A stretch of DNA of 64,000 bases from Azadirachta indica (GCA_022749755.1 CM040444.1:11202274-11266273); one strand, 5' to 3'; positions 46,917 to 59,289 are shown, numbered from the stretch's first letter. Numbers and translations: made by a program. Notes: generated by a model from the letters alone, not told the origin.

Positions 46917-49900
46917 TTAATTGCTAATGTTTTTTGTGGAACATTTCAATCTTTTGGGGTGCAGGTGTCGTTCTTCTACCTCCAAATCTTGTGCATAAAA
47001 TAAATTGATTCCACATTTTCTCACCCACTTGCAACAGTCTAGGCGTTGGCCATCATAATCCTTTCTAGGATAGAACTGAACGGAGAACTCGTTAATGTAC
47101 CCAAATTTGCTAAAAGAGTAGGGAAGCAATCTTGATAATAATTGGTACCCCAAAACTACGTGCTCTGAATCCATAAGACCAGAAGGCCCAAAAGCGAAAG
47201 TCAGATAGTCATCAAAGGCAAAATGCCAGTCCCCATCTTCAGTTTTGACTTTCATCTCGTACCACAGGCTAAAATCTCCATCATCACTGTAATGATGTTC
47301 ATCTATTGCTACAATAATGCAGAAAGCATAGCCAAGTAATTTTTTTTTGAACTCATCCCAATCAACCGGTCGCAGGTTCACAGTTACACGAGATCCTATA
47401 CTTTTATAATTAAAGGACTCCCCAATTTCACTTCCAGGGAAAATGAATCTACCACGAAAATTCTGTTTCACATAAATGTTGTTAACTTTAATTAATTAAT
47501 TTAAAATCTTATTTTCTATTAAAAAAAAACAGAGAGAGTTAAAAGTATGCATACCTGCTTTCCATCCAATTTATAGCAATTTGACAAGTGAAAGCTCTCA
47601 ACAATATACTCGTATAACCTCGTAAGTTTGAAAATTGATAAACATGATGATACTTCCAGTGATGTGCAATGAGATGCATCCATGTATTGTAGATTGCATG
47701 GAAGATTTGGCAACGATCGAAGTCTCTCGCAATAACGTGGATAGAGTCTCTCCAATTTAGAAAGGTTTATGATGCTTTCTGGTATTCTCTCGAAGTAGTT
47801 TTTATCAATGTACAAATGCACTAGTGAGAATAACTGGCCTAGACTTTCAGGTAACTCCGTGATGCCACAATCACTTAGAGACAGATTGCGCAAGCCATGT
47901 AAAGATAATGCTTTCTGCTCATGACCCTTGAATCTCCCGAAATTTAGATAATTAAGTTCCTTCTGACATACAATGGATGATGGTAATTCTTCTGGATGCT
48001 CCAAATCTTCTAAATTTGTGAGCTCGTCAGGCAATATCTGAAGATTTGAACAGCCGGAGAGATCAAGATCTTCAAGAGATTTCAACTTGTAGAAACTGCT
48101 TGGAAGAGCTTTAAGCCTTGAACAATTCGAAAGATACAATATTTCTAGTTTTGGTTGACACCCAATGGATGAGGGTAGTTCTTCTATTGCGGTTCCACTT
48201 AAACCTAACCTTTTTAAATTATAAGATGAGATCTCTGGAAACCCCTTCAAATTTGAGCATCCGGAAACATAAAGATATGCAAGAGATTCCGAACGAATGC
48301 AACTTGGAAGACTCTTTAGACTTTTGCAGAAGGATAGATCAAAAATAACGAGCTTATTCAAAAATTGAATAGATGAGTGTGTCTCAACCAAACTTGAACA
48401 GCCTCCTAACATCAACATCTGAAGATTTTGAGCCTTTGAGAGGTCTGGGAGTTTCGTTAGTTGCTTGGAATCACGAAGATGTATCTCTTTCAGGTTAACA
48501 AGATTCTAAAAAGAATTAAAATATAATTAAAAGTAGGTAATAAGCGTATTCTGACAAAAGATTATTATATAAATGCTAAGACATACCTGAGTACCATTCC
48601 AAAGTTGTTCAACCTTGCTTTTACGCAATACAAGTGAAACAAGATTCTCTCCGTAAATAGGCAATAATTTCAATGGATATCCAAGCCAGTGCAGGTACCT
48701 TAGCTTAGGAAAAATATATCTTTTATCTTCAAAATCAAGTATCTTCCATTGGGGATATTTTAGCTCAGGAAAAATAAATATTTTGTCTTCAAAATCAAAT
48801 ATCTCATCGTTCTCCGCATAAAATTTTAAAAATCTCAAATTATCCATCTTTTTAAGATTATTGAAATTAAAATTTATCTCTTCAATTTTAGACATATTTA
48901 GTGAGATGCCTTGAATTGCTTCACTCCCCTGATAATAATAAAAACTCAAAAGTTAGTATCGAATTTTGTAAATTCAACAGATAATTATTAAAAAACTAAT
49001 AAGACTTCCAATTGCTAATAAATAAACAAATATGATAACGTTTATTATTATACATACAAATAATCTAAACAAATTTGATGCACAAATTCATTTTTTTTAT
49101 AATTTATTATCATTTTTCTATTCACTATTTTTTTCATTTTTACTCTTTTGTTAATTTTAATTTGTATATAAATATATGTTTATAAAGTTTATAACATAAC
49201 ATTGTTTTAATTATTGATATCCAAGAAAATGCTCACCGTATTAAACATCAAAACTTCCAAAATCTCCTTAGCATGGCACAATCGACTGCGTTTTCCAGGA
49301 TCATCAACAGATTCTTGCCGAACAATTTCCCAACCCATTTCTTGTAGCAAATCATGCATTATTATCTTATTGTTTGATATAATTATAAGACACTTATCAA
49401 CAAGAACACCAATCCCTATTTCTGCATAAAAGCTACAAGCATCCAAGAATTTTATTGCAAAGTCTCTACTCACACCTTTAAGGAAACACGCAATGTCAAG
49501 AAAAATATTTTGAATTTTGTCATCCAAGTCATTATAGCTTATTTTGAGCACCTTTTGAATATCCTTATGAGGAATTCTTTCTAGTTTCTTTATTTCACTT
49601 TCCCATTCTACTTTATTCCTTCCAAATAAAAAACGACCTAAAACTTTAAGAGCTAATGGCACGCCTTTAGCATATTGTATTATCTTGTTTGATAGTTCTT
49701 CATAACCCACATTGGAACAATCTTGTTTAAAGGCGTACAGATTAAAAAGCTTAAGAGCATCAACATTTTCTAATTCCTTCATCTCATATAAGCTTTTCAC
49801 CCCGCAATTTCGAAGAATTTGTTTATCTCTTGTTGTTATAATGATTAGACTCTCTGATAAGAACCAATCAAGCCTATGGACTAAAGATTCTATTTGGTCG

Positions 49901-49932
49901 GGATGCGTCACATCATCAAAAATTATTAGAAC

Positions 49933-49937
49933 TTTTT
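49933..49937 (-). other. One-base frameshift in TNL kinase 2 motif
   Basis: The minus strand has five A's in a row where four restore the frame into Leu-Ile-Ile-Phe-Asp-Asp-Val, the Walker B motif. As written, the frame ends within 12 codons at 49916-49918. Confidence 0.8.
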
Positions 49938-50308
49938 CTACAACTTAACCTTCTATAATGGGACCTAATATTAGTAATGTCTATCTTCAAATTTTCATCC
50001 CCTAACAACGTAGAAAGAAGTTTTCTTTGCAACTGAGATAAACCACAATTCTTTTCATATTCTTCTCTAATATTTTGAAGAAAGCAACAACTATCAAAAT
50101 AGTTAGAGAATTTGTTAAAAATAGCATGGGCAATTGTTGTCTTACCAATACCACCAATGCCCCAAATGCCCAAAGTGTAAACAACTTCTGACCTATAACT
50201 TAATAATGATTCAATATCCTTAATACGGGATTCCACTCCAACCAAATCTTTCTCAAGTTCAATTGGAAACATATCATTCAATCTCTTTAAAATACCTTTC
50301 ACAATTTT

Positions 50309-50311
50309 CTA
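50309..50311 (-). other. Nonsense codon in TNL exon 2
   Basis: Exon 2 starts at 50330 after GTGTTAG. The frame from exon 1 continues as Ser-Glu-Ala-Ile-Leu-Ile and then meets TAG, followed by Lys-Ile-Val-Lys. The family has Glu here, so a G-to-T change is the simplest explanation. Translation would stop right after the TIR domain, leaving a TIR-only protein of about 170 residues. Confidence 0.8.
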
Positions 50312-50968
50312 TATAAGTATAGCTTCAGACCTAACACATATGAATTAAAAGAATTATAAGATTGATAGATAAAATTAAAAAAAGTTCAATTAAAGGTTTA
50401 TATATATATACATATAAATTATAAATAGTAGTTTTATGTAACAAACTAATTTCAGTAAGAAATACCTTATGACATGAGAATCAAAGCCAGACAAATTGGC
50501 TGCTTCCTTCAAAGTATTCCTCCATCTTTGCAACTTCTTTGCATTTTTCTTGAATCTTTCTTCAAGTTTTGAAAATGCAATCCCAAAATTTCCAGTCTGG
50601 TTTTTTACATCTGACGGATCAACGTGATAGAAAATAGGTATAACAATCTGTCCATATTTTTTATTACATTTGAAGATCTTTACAAGTTCTTTCAGACACC
50701 ATCTAGAAGAAGCATATCCTTCTGAAAAAATTATAATTGCAATCTTTGATTCTTTAATTGCATTCAAGAGAGATGGTGAAATTTCTTCTCCTCTAATCAA
50801 TTTTTCATCAATGAAAGTTTCAATATTTTCTTGAGAAAAAGCTGAATAAAGATGGCTAGTAAAGCTATTTCGAGTGTCCACACCTCTAAAACTAATAAAA
50901 ACGTCGTACTTTTTTTGACGAATTGGATCGATGAATGACGAAGAAGAAGAAAACGAAGACATCACCAA

Positions 50969-51600
50969 TGAATTGGGAAGAGATTTGGGTATCTGAAAAT
51001 TTCGAAAGGTTGAACTACTCTCGTTGAACTTATATCAGTGCTATTTACTCTCGTTGAACCTTCCCGCTGAATGGTAAGTTTGCCGACTTTAGGCCAATAA
51101 CATCTGGAAAGAAGCAAGAAATAATTTCTTGGAAGATGTCTTTGAATGTTAGCTTGCTGACCGTTAGCTCAAAATTAAATTAGAACCAAGAAATACGTTG
51201 ACTATAAGTCGATGACACCTAAAAAGAATTAAATTAATTAATCCTGGTTAGTCAAAGAAGATTTAAAAGATAAAAAATAAAGATCAGTGGGAATCGATAT
51301 ATATTATAAAAAACATTATAGAAATAAATCAATAATGTGATAGATACTAACAATTTCATCTCCCAACGTTGTCGAAAGTACAAATATAAATGAGGACACC
51401 GTTTGCTTCGTTCTTACAATTTAATCCCTATCTACTGTTTATAAAAACCAATCTATTTTAATGAAATGAAGGGTTTTTTAGTAAACTGAACTAGCAAAGA
51501 CATTACAATATCTACAACATTATAGCTATTCAGTCCACCAAAGTTACAGAAAATAAAACTAAAAAATAAACTAAAACTAGAAGACCTATTTTAATGAACC
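50969..51600. other. TNL upstream region
   Basis: It contains a short repeat, TACTCTCGTTGAAC, at about 51014 and 51045, within 100 bp of the TNL start. No convincing TATA box is visible. The rest is A/T-rich. Confidence 0.4.
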
Positions 51601-51639
51601 AGTGAGAACATCAAGAGCACCAGTGATGGAGCACATATA

Positions 51640-52165
51640 TGGCTTCTTGAAATTCCCGGTAGGGTTCTGGTGCAAGCATGATTTCAGCTGCTGGCCAAAA
51701 TTAGCTTCTGTCAATAATAACATGGATGAAACGTGTAACAACTGGCTTACTCAATGTAAAGGAATGCTAATAACTAAAATGGTTGAAGAGATAGGAAAAG
51801 TATGAAGCTTATCCAGGACAGATACACTGAAGCCTAAATGGATGGATTCACTGTCTTCTATAGTGCACAAGAGAGTTATAAAGTTAAGGGTGATTGCAAG
51901 AGGCATATGGATGTGATATTTGGTGATGACAACTTGTATGAGGTGTTAGTTGATAAAAGAAACCATCATGTGGTTTATTTGTCAAGGAAGAAGTATGATT
52001 GTGAAGATTGAGAGGTTTTTGCTTTGTCACATGTGCACATGATATGTGTGCCACTAACTCCATTAGGGACAATGCGGTGTGTTATGTGCATTCTTATTTG
52101 ACCATGATGCATACCTCAAAACTTATAAAGAATACATGAAAATAATGCCTTGTGAAAAAAGTAGG
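51640..52165 (+). pseudogene. MUDR-type transposase C-terminal fragment
   Basis: A remnant of the transposase of a Mutator-like element. In shifting frames it shows CWPKLASVNNNMDETCNNWL (51687-51750) and MLITKMVEEIGKV, equivalent to the family's NNMxExFNxWI and PIxxMLExIR stretches. It continues with NHHVVYLSRKKYDCED and HVHMIC (51962-52050), which fits a SWIM-type zinc finger (Cys-x-Cys then Cys-x-His) in which the second Cys has been lost. DAYLKTYKEYM near 52107 matches the following Tyr-Leu-Lys-Thr-Tyr motif. At least three stops and two frame changes are present. No terminal repeats were found, so it is an orphan fragment between the TNL pseudogene and the Copia element. Confidence 0.6.
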
Positions 52166-52169
52166 CACT

Positions 52170-52857
52170 GAGTTTTGACAAACAAGCTAGCTAGCTAGTA
52201 CCACATATAGTAAAGAAATTAAACAATCTAAAAGGCCTAAGAAAACCAGAAGAAGAGAAGTAAATGAAGATCAGAAGACAGAGAAGTTGCTTGGTCAAGA
52301 AACATATTGTGTGGGAAAGTAAAAGGGAAGAGAAACATAGCCAAGAAAAACACTACTCAAGTTTAATGTTATGGTTTCCTCAAGCTTTGTCATCTTATAT
52401 TTAAAAATGTATTGACTTTCATTGCAATCTTTTTCATGTTGCAGGTTCTAGCTCATGTTGTCAATCATGATGCATATGATACGGCACATAGTTAACACTG
52501 CTATCAGTAAAAGTATAATTAATTCCAAGCTTGACTTGTTAACTGTTAGTTAATAAAACTAATCATTATATATTAGTCTTTTAACGAATCTGATTTTGTA
52601 ATAAATCTGGTCAATTTACACAAGCTTGACATATTTTGGAACTTCATTTCATATTTTCTATTTAATTGATTAGGTTGGAGATTACATTTCATTTAACATA
52701 AAATAGTACATCAATTGTTTACTAGTTATTTTTCAAAAAAATGAGGAAGCATGCTACCTTAAGTATTTAGTGCAATTCTCAGAAACACATACATCTGGGT
52801 CCTGATGCATCTCCAGGTTTACAGTCACCTTCTTCATCATTCCACACTAATTTGAAG
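52170..52857. other. Spacer
   Basis: No gene or repeat recognised. Confidence 0.4.
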
Positions 52858-53151
52858 TTACATCTCCTCCAGTTTATGAATCACAACATGCCATTCATCT
52901 CCATTTGTTCCCATGTAATCAAACCACAAAACCTCATTAAAGTCAGCTTCAGACGAAGACCAAAATCTAAAGAAGTTCCATTCTTTATATCTATAACAGT
53001 AATACAATTTATTTGAGTTGTCTTGTGTAGAATATGCTAACTGCAGTTTGTTGGAACTTGATGAGATCTCCATTAACATATTTCTTCCATTGCCTACAAT
53101 TGTAGGTGGGCCTTTTACAGAGGAGATCCTTGTGAATTTCAACAAACTTTC
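52858..53151 (-). other. Unrecognised open reading frame, possible gene fragment
   Basis: About 97 codons are open on the minus strand (stop at 52858-52860). The start is unclear: the first in-frame candidate is TTG, and the first ATG is inside, at the Met of a GNGRNMLMEISSSS stretch. The protein is rich in Trp, Tyr, Phe and charged residues, with segments WNFFRFWSSSEADFNEV and GDEWHVVIHKLEEM. Its composition looks like real protein rather than chance A/T-rich translation. I do not recognise a family. It could be the last exon of a gene or a captured fragment. No clear acceptor site or neighbouring exon is visible. Confidence 0.3.
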
Positions 53152-53159
53152 TATTTAGG

Positions 53160-53828
53160 TGCTTGTGCCTTTTATTAAATTCAAAAAGGTAAATTAAAAT
53201 TATCCTAATAATAATATTTTATTTCATCAAAAGATAAAAGTAAATATATAGGAGTGCGATTGAGTAGTTCACTCCTATCCTTAAACCCACAAGATCCACT
53301 AGAGAGTTATTAAGAATTTCAAGATGAATAGAGTTGTGAGATTTAAAACTTAAAATGACAAATTAAATAAGTTAATTATTAAGAGCTAATAAAAATTAAT
53401 ACAAAATAAAATTATAGCTAGATGGCTTACTTATCTAAGATATAAGCTTCAAATAGTGGAGATTACTTATACTAGTACACGTGTTTAACATCATTTAAAA
53501 ATTAATCAATCCCAATTTAAATTTAAATGGGTGGATTCAATCTTATTCTCGTTTTGTCAATTTCTCTCACTTTCTGTATGTTCTCTCATTCCATATTGAC
53601 ACAACTGTAGAATAGATTGTGCAAAGACTGTTGCCCCTAAGTTTTAGAGTTTTTAATTTTTCTTTTTTTTAAATAAGTGCTTTTGTGAAAAAATTTAACT
53701 TGTCTTTTTATTTTGGATTCTTTAATTTTAAATTAAAAGTCTTTTGTACACATAAATACGCAAAAAAAAAGTAATATTTTTTATTTTTCATTTTTTGTTC
53801 TTTATTTTTAATTAGATTGTACATATCC
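53160..53828. other. AT-rich spacer
   Basis: No gene recognised. Long T- and A-runs dominate from 53650 onward. Confidence 0.4.
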
Positions 53829-53946
53829 ATTTGATTGTTAATAGTAATTAAAATAAATAATAAAGAGAGAGAAGAATGCACTTGACAATTATTTTCACCT
53901 TGAAGATTTACATGTTGTTTGGGTATTATATTATGATTTTAGTTAC

Positions 53947-56900
53947 TATTAATGATATTTTCCTATTGAAATTAGTATTGTATTATTCATATCCTATTTT
54001 GGTTAGACTTATATATCCCTTTCCCTTTTCAACTAGGTTTATAAACTAAATTATATTAGGTTTTCTAGATTGAGTAGGATTTTAGTATTGTATCTATCTA
54101 AAGACCTACTCTTGCATTATGAAAGAATATAGAAATACAATATTTTCTAACATAGTATTAAAGCTTAAGCTCTAATATTGGATTTTTTCTTTTTCTACTT
54201 CCTTGATCTTTTGACTTCATTTATCGAATCCATCTCTTTCATCTCACATGACCTTGTATCCTCACCTTCTAAATCTCCTCCTCTTCTTCGCCGCTTTAAT
54301 AGAGTAAGAGAACTTCCTGTCAAACTTAGAGATTATCATTGTTTTTCCACTAACTTGCTCTATATGAGCCTAAATCCTATTCCGAGGCTTATTCTATCTT
54401 GTTTAGCAACAAGAAATGACAAAAGAATTGTAAGCACTACAAAAGTCTCATACTTGGGATTTAATTGATCTTGCCCTAAACAAAACTGAGATCAGGTAAG
54501 TGGGTATATAAGATCAAAACCAAGGCAAATGGTTCCGTTGAAAGATATAAAGCCAAATTTGTTGCTAAAGGCTTCACTCAAAAATATGGCATTGATTATG
54601 AAGAAACATTTGTACCTATCACTCGCATGACTTCTATTAGAAGCTTATTAATAGTTGTAGCTGTACGACAATGGACATTATTTCAAATGGATTTCAAAAA
54701 TGCTTTTCTTAATGGCAATATCACTAAAGAAGTTTTTATGAAGCCTCCTCCTAGATATTCTCATCCTCCTTGTTAGGCTAAATATGCATCTGATCTCCTT
54801 GCTCAAGCTAGATTAACTAATAGCAAGACTGTGTCTACTCCACTTGAACCAAATGCAAAATTAACATCACTTGATGGGACTGTGCTCTGATGTTTATAGA
54901 CAATTGGTTCATAGTTTGGTTTTGATAATTGAGTATTTCACTCACTTATCCATTACTTTTAAACTTAAATATGTATGCAAATCATCAAGCTCTCGTGTTG
55001 TTTTGATGAAATTGTTGTTATTGCACAAAATTGTAGAAAATGAGGACTAAAATGTAAGGAAATTAAGGATTTAAATGTAAGAAATAAAGAATATAAGGAA
55101 CGAAATGCAAGATATGAAGACTTAAGGGACTTAACTATAAAAAGACTGAATAGAATAAATTGAAAATTAGGCAAATTGGGCAAATTGGGTGCATGGTGCG
55201 TTGGCACCCTTTACACTGCCTTGCTCTCTTAAGCAAGGTAGAAAGCATGGTGCGATCGTGCCAAGCTTGGCACACCCACATTACGAGGATTTCAGAAGTA
55301 AGGGTATGGCTGTGCTACAACTTTCTTTAGCCTCAATATTTTCCAAACTAAATTTTAGCCTTTCGATCAACTTTATATGGCTAAATTTGGTTAATCTTAT
55401 GTTTCGTTATTTTTGGGATATCAGCCATCATATAAAAGGGATATTCAAGAAGGGAAAGAGGGAAGAGTTTTTGGAAGTGAGAGAGAAAGGGAAGAAAAGA
55501 GAGAGAATTGCTAGAGAGAAGTGGAAGAATTCATCAAGCTTGAAGCCTTTGGTAAAAGACTTGAAGACTTGGTGTTAAAGCTCATCATATATAGTTCACT
55601 TTCTTAAACTTCTCTATTTTCATTTTGAAATTCATTTAGCTCTTATTGTTAGATTATTGTAAGGAAAATGGTTTTTATTATGAACTTGTGGATGATTATT
55701 GATATGTTAGGTAAAATTTTCCATGTTTTAGGATTTTGATGTACCCTAACCCAACCATGTTTTGATTAATTGATAAATTTGTTATTATTTTTAACTTTTA
55801 ATCACTTGGATTTTTCTTACACTTAATGCTAATGATTTATTGTATAATAAATTATTTGATTAAACATATATGAAATATTACTGGGGATGGTTTAATTTTG
55901 TTCCATGGGATTTGAAAAACTCAGTTTAGTGTATTAGGAGTTTGAGAGAACATCAATGACTGAATAATCACATTAATACTTGGGAATCAATGAACCAGAA
56001 GGTGAGTTAATTTCTACGAGTTAATAATAGGTTAGACTGAAAGATCATATAGCCAATTACATCAAATAGAGATATTAACTAGTTTAGTTACATATAGGAC
56101 TTAATTCTACACTCGGGAGAGGGGAATGAAATTACCTAGAACTTGTGATTAGTGTATTGAAAATGAAAACATTGCAAATTTTCAATTAGGAGAAACATGG
56201 TGAAGGATAGGTGAACTCAAAATCCTAGGACCATATCTACATTAATCTATACACAAACTCTCTCTATTAGCTTATTTTTTTCACTTTTATTTTATTAATC
56301 AATTTAGTTGTTCCTTTTATAATTTTCGTTACATTTCTTTACTGATACAACTATTGAGTGCCTAGATAAAATTAGTCGATTAAAATTGCAATATTTAATT
56401 TAAAATTCAAAAACTTAGTCCTCATGGATACGATAACCTCTTTCTCATTATTATACTAATTGTACGATCCCATATACTTGCGGGTTGTGTGGGCACGTAC
56501 TAGGTTTACCTAACTATCACCAGCCTACATATTTCTCATGTTATTCATCTTGTTAATCAATATATGTCTGCAACTCATTCCACTCATTATGCAGCTGTTC
56601 TTCATATTCTCTAATATATTAAAAGCACTATTTTTCATGGTCTTCATTTCTCTACACCTTCGCCTATTGATCCTACGGATCGACGTTTTACTATTGGATT
56701 ATATCTTTTTCTTGGCGATTCTCTTATTTTATGGCAATGTAAGAAGCAAATTGTTATTACATGATCTAGTACTGAGACTGAATATCGAGCACTTGCTGAA
56801 ACTACTCAAGAAGTAATTTGACTTTGTTAGTTGTTGCATGACAAGGGTGTTCCTTCCAATCAGTCAACCACTATCTTTTGTGACAATTGTAGTACTATTT

Positions 56901-57340
56901 AGATTGCTCATAATGATGTTTTTCATGAACACACTAAACATATTGACATTGATTGTCACTATGTTTGCCATCATATCATCCACAGCCACATCACACTCTG
57001 CTGCATATCTTCTCTTGATCAAGTAGCTAATATTTTTACCAAATGTCACTATTCTAACCATTTAAGTGACTTAGTGTCCAAACTCAAGTTAGCTCTTACT
57101 AAACCATCTTGATTTTGCGGAGGCTATTAATGATATATTCCTATTGAAATTAGCATTGTATTATTAATATCCTATTTTGGTTAGAATTATATATCCCTTT
57201 CCCTTTTCAACTAGGTTTGTAAACTAAATTATATTAGATTCTCTAGCTTGAGTAGGATTTTAGTATTGTATGTATATAAAGATCTACTCTTGTACATATT
57301 TGATTATCAAGTAATATAGAAAATACAATATTTTCTAACA
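53947..57340 (+). mobile_element. Copia element with two LTRs, internally deleted
   Basis: LTRs at 53947-54152 and 57125-57340 share more than 180 bp of near-identical sequence. The flanks are GTTAC (53942-53946) and ATTAC (57341-57345). A degenerate tRNA-Met primer-binding site, TAGTATTAAAGC, follows the 5' LTR at 54153. The interior has only the first part of reverse transcriptase (54500-54780: GSVERYKAKFVAKGFTQKYG, DYEETFVPI, FKNAFLNGN), then jumps by deletion to the region before RNase H (54781-54922). It resumes at 56503 after a nested solo LTR, with an STHYAAVLHIL stretch, a RALAETTQEVI segment (56787) and a TKHIDIDCHYV segment. The YVDD region, integrase and gag are missing. Confidence 0.85.
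54923..56502. mobile_element. Solo LTR (probably Ty3/Gypsy type) nested in the Copia element
   Basis: It is flanked by a perfect 5-bp duplication, GGTTT (54918-54922 and 56503-56507), and starts with TGATAATTGAG. Removing it rejoins the host reading frame exactly (codons for Ser-Leu-Val-Tyr-Leu-Thr). It has a TATA box (TATAAAA, 55431-55437) and a GC-rich end with ACTTGCGGGTTGTG, typical of long Gypsy LTRs. The last two bases read TA rather than CA. The 129-codon frame at 55189-55578 lies inside the LTR and is probably leader RNA, not a gene. Confidence 0.82.
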
Positions 57341-57770
57341 ATTACCATCATTTATTTATATTTAATATTTCTTCTTTAAACAATTAAATTAACCAAATTA
57401 ATTTATGTATTCAAAACATTAACTGATATTACATGACATGTAATATGATATTATGAAAATAAAAACTATAAAATATATTCAATACGTTACTTAAAATCTA
57501 GTAAACTATAAAATATATTTGATTGTTAATAGTAATAAAAAACAATAATAAGTAAATAAAGTAACCAAAGGAATGCGTTTGACAACTAGTTTCGTCTTGA
57601 AGGTTTACATGGTATTTGGGTATTATATCACGATTGTGCCTAGTTATCATCATTTACTTATATTCAATTAATATTTCTTCTTTGAACAATCAAAATTAAT
57701 CAAATTAATTTATCTACTCAAAACATAAACTAATATTACATGATATCTAGAAACAAAATTATTAAAATTC

Positions 57771-58990
57771 AACTATTTAAAATATTTCTATCGAACATAT
57801 TTCATAGTTGTCATTTTTAGGGACAAAGGCTAGAAGGACCTGAGGGGCATGGTATCCCTAGGTCCCACAATTTTTTTAAAGATTTTTGTTATAATATTAA
57901 TATTTTAGATTCACTTTTATATATATATATATAGTTTGGTTTCTATATTTTACAAAGTTATCCATTTACCCTTTAATTTATTAATTTTTTTAAAAAAATA
58001 TTATTTAACTGGCTTTGCCTTTAATTTAAACATTTTAATCCTCGGTTATGCATTTTTAACTTCTCCCCAAGTAATTTTCATAATACAATATTCAAAAAAT
58101 GATATTGAATTCATTCTTAAAATTCTAAATGATATTATTTTCATTTTTATTTTGTAAAAATATCAATCAAAAAGGCAATCGTCCAAAGCACCCTATATTC
58201 TTCTACCTATCACAAATTTGTGTATTTGTGCTTTTCTTCCTCAATTAGTTAATAATAAAGCATCTTTTATTTCAACTCATCGTTATAAAAGAAATTTTAG
58301 AAAGACGTATTTACATTTAGTTTCTTTTTGGCATCTTCATTTAAAGAAGGAAACCAACAGTAATATATGTAAACTTTTTTAAATGTCTTAAAAATTTTTT
58401 AATTTGTAATAGTTATTTCCTTATCAAAAGCAAATTAAAATTCATTAATATGTTCTCTTAAAAAAATTAAAATCAAAATAATTCTAATATTTATTTTTTT
58501 TTCGTAAAAAATTGCTTCAATTAATATCATTTACCAAATTAAAACAGCTTTTTCGTATTCGACTAAATTAAACTACTAAAAACCTTAAATATAAATTTGC
58601 GAAGATCTTAATTTAAAAATTTCTCCTAAAACTAAAACCTAAAATTTTTTTCGACGTATTCCTACATAAAAAAGAAAAAAGTTATTTCTATTTATATATT
58701 ATATTATATCTTTATAATTTTTTTAAACAGAATAATTAAAGATATAACTTTTTTTAATATTTTTAACTTAATTATTGAATAGAATGGATAAAAACTTTTG
58801 AATACTCAACTCTTTCATATCTATAAAGATCTTAAAGCGTACAAGCAAAGCAAAAGCATATACAATGACATTTAAACTCTATAAAAAACACTTTTAGATC
58901 TACCAATTAACATCAATAAAAAAGAAGCACTTAGCATTAATTTCATTCTTTTGATCATTAATTAACCAGCTTACATCTAGCTAGCACTTC
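57771..58990. other. AT-rich spacer
   Basis: No gene recognised. The sequence is nearly all A/T from 57900 to 58780. Confidence 0.4.
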
Positions 58991-59004
58991 GGTTACTAAA
59001 ATAT

Positions 59005-59247
59005 TAATGCGAGAATGAAGAGAAGTTGATTTTAAAAATTTTTCAAAATTTAACACTTGGGACCCTTTAGAATTATATGAACCACTAGTTTCCCCTGAAT
59101 CTTTTAGTGCTCTATAACCTGATTAATTATCGAGAATAATCTTTATCAAAAGGAATAACCTTACCATTCGAAGAACAACATCAACAATTTCATTTTTCTT
59201 TTCATTTTCCTTTCCCTAGCTACTAAACGAAATACATACATACAAAC

Positions 59248-59279
<32 letters not shown>

Positions 59280-59280
59280 G
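59005..59280. repeat. Block duplicated at 60180-60420
   Basis: About 200 bases, including ACCACTA, TTTAGTGC then TATAAC, AGAACAACATCAA-like and TTTCCTTTCCCTAGCTAC stretches, recur in the same order and direction at 60180-60420. A CATA/TA microsatellite ends this copy at about 59236-59282. Confidence 0.65.
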
Positions 59281-59289
59281 TGAATAGAA

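Larger units (their letters stand above)
46917..50962 (-). pseudogene. TIR-NB-ARC-LRR resistance gene with C-JID, two breaks
   Basis: An intracellular immune receptor that would recognise a pathogen effector and signal through TIR NADase activity. Five exons: 50962-50466 (TIR), 50330-49237 (NB-ARC), 48928-48587 and 48505-47555 (LRRs), 47462-46917 (C-JID). The annotated start is the ATG at 50960-50962. The TIR keeps its Trp-Cys-Leu-x-Glu-Leu segment with the catalytic Glu, but has RGVDTR in place of the usual RGEDTR. The NB-ARC has a P-loop GIGGIGKTT, a TTRDKQIL segment, GVPLALKVLG and MHDLLQEMG. Lesions: TAG at 50309-50311, just after the intron 1 acceptor, where Glu is expected; and one extra base in the A/T run at 49933-49937, inside kinase 2. 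Discounting that base, all exons join in frame (1,143 codons including the stop), so the model is consistent. The homopolymer change could be an assembly error; the TAG is harder to dismiss. Confidence 0.9.
53829..57770. repeat. Tandem duplication of a ~250-bp unit, one copy split by Copia
   Basis: Unit 1 is 53829-53946 plus 57341-57515; unit 2 is 57516-57770. Shared blocks are TTGATTGTTAATAGTAAT, a TTTGGGTATTATAT stretch and ATCATTTA. In unit 1 the Copia element at 53947-57340 interrupts the sequence; unit 2 keeps the unfilled site GTTAT at 57643-57647. Confidence 0.7.

Noticed and set aside
51586..51755. A minus-strand frame of about 55 codons with plausible composition
   Set aside because: The plus strand of the same stretch matches the MUDR transposase layout over a longer distance, so this frame is most likely its shadow.
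55189..55578. A 129-codon frame
   Set aside because: It spans the TATA box and leader of the solo LTR and begins at a non-conserved place; such frames are common in long Gypsy LTRs.
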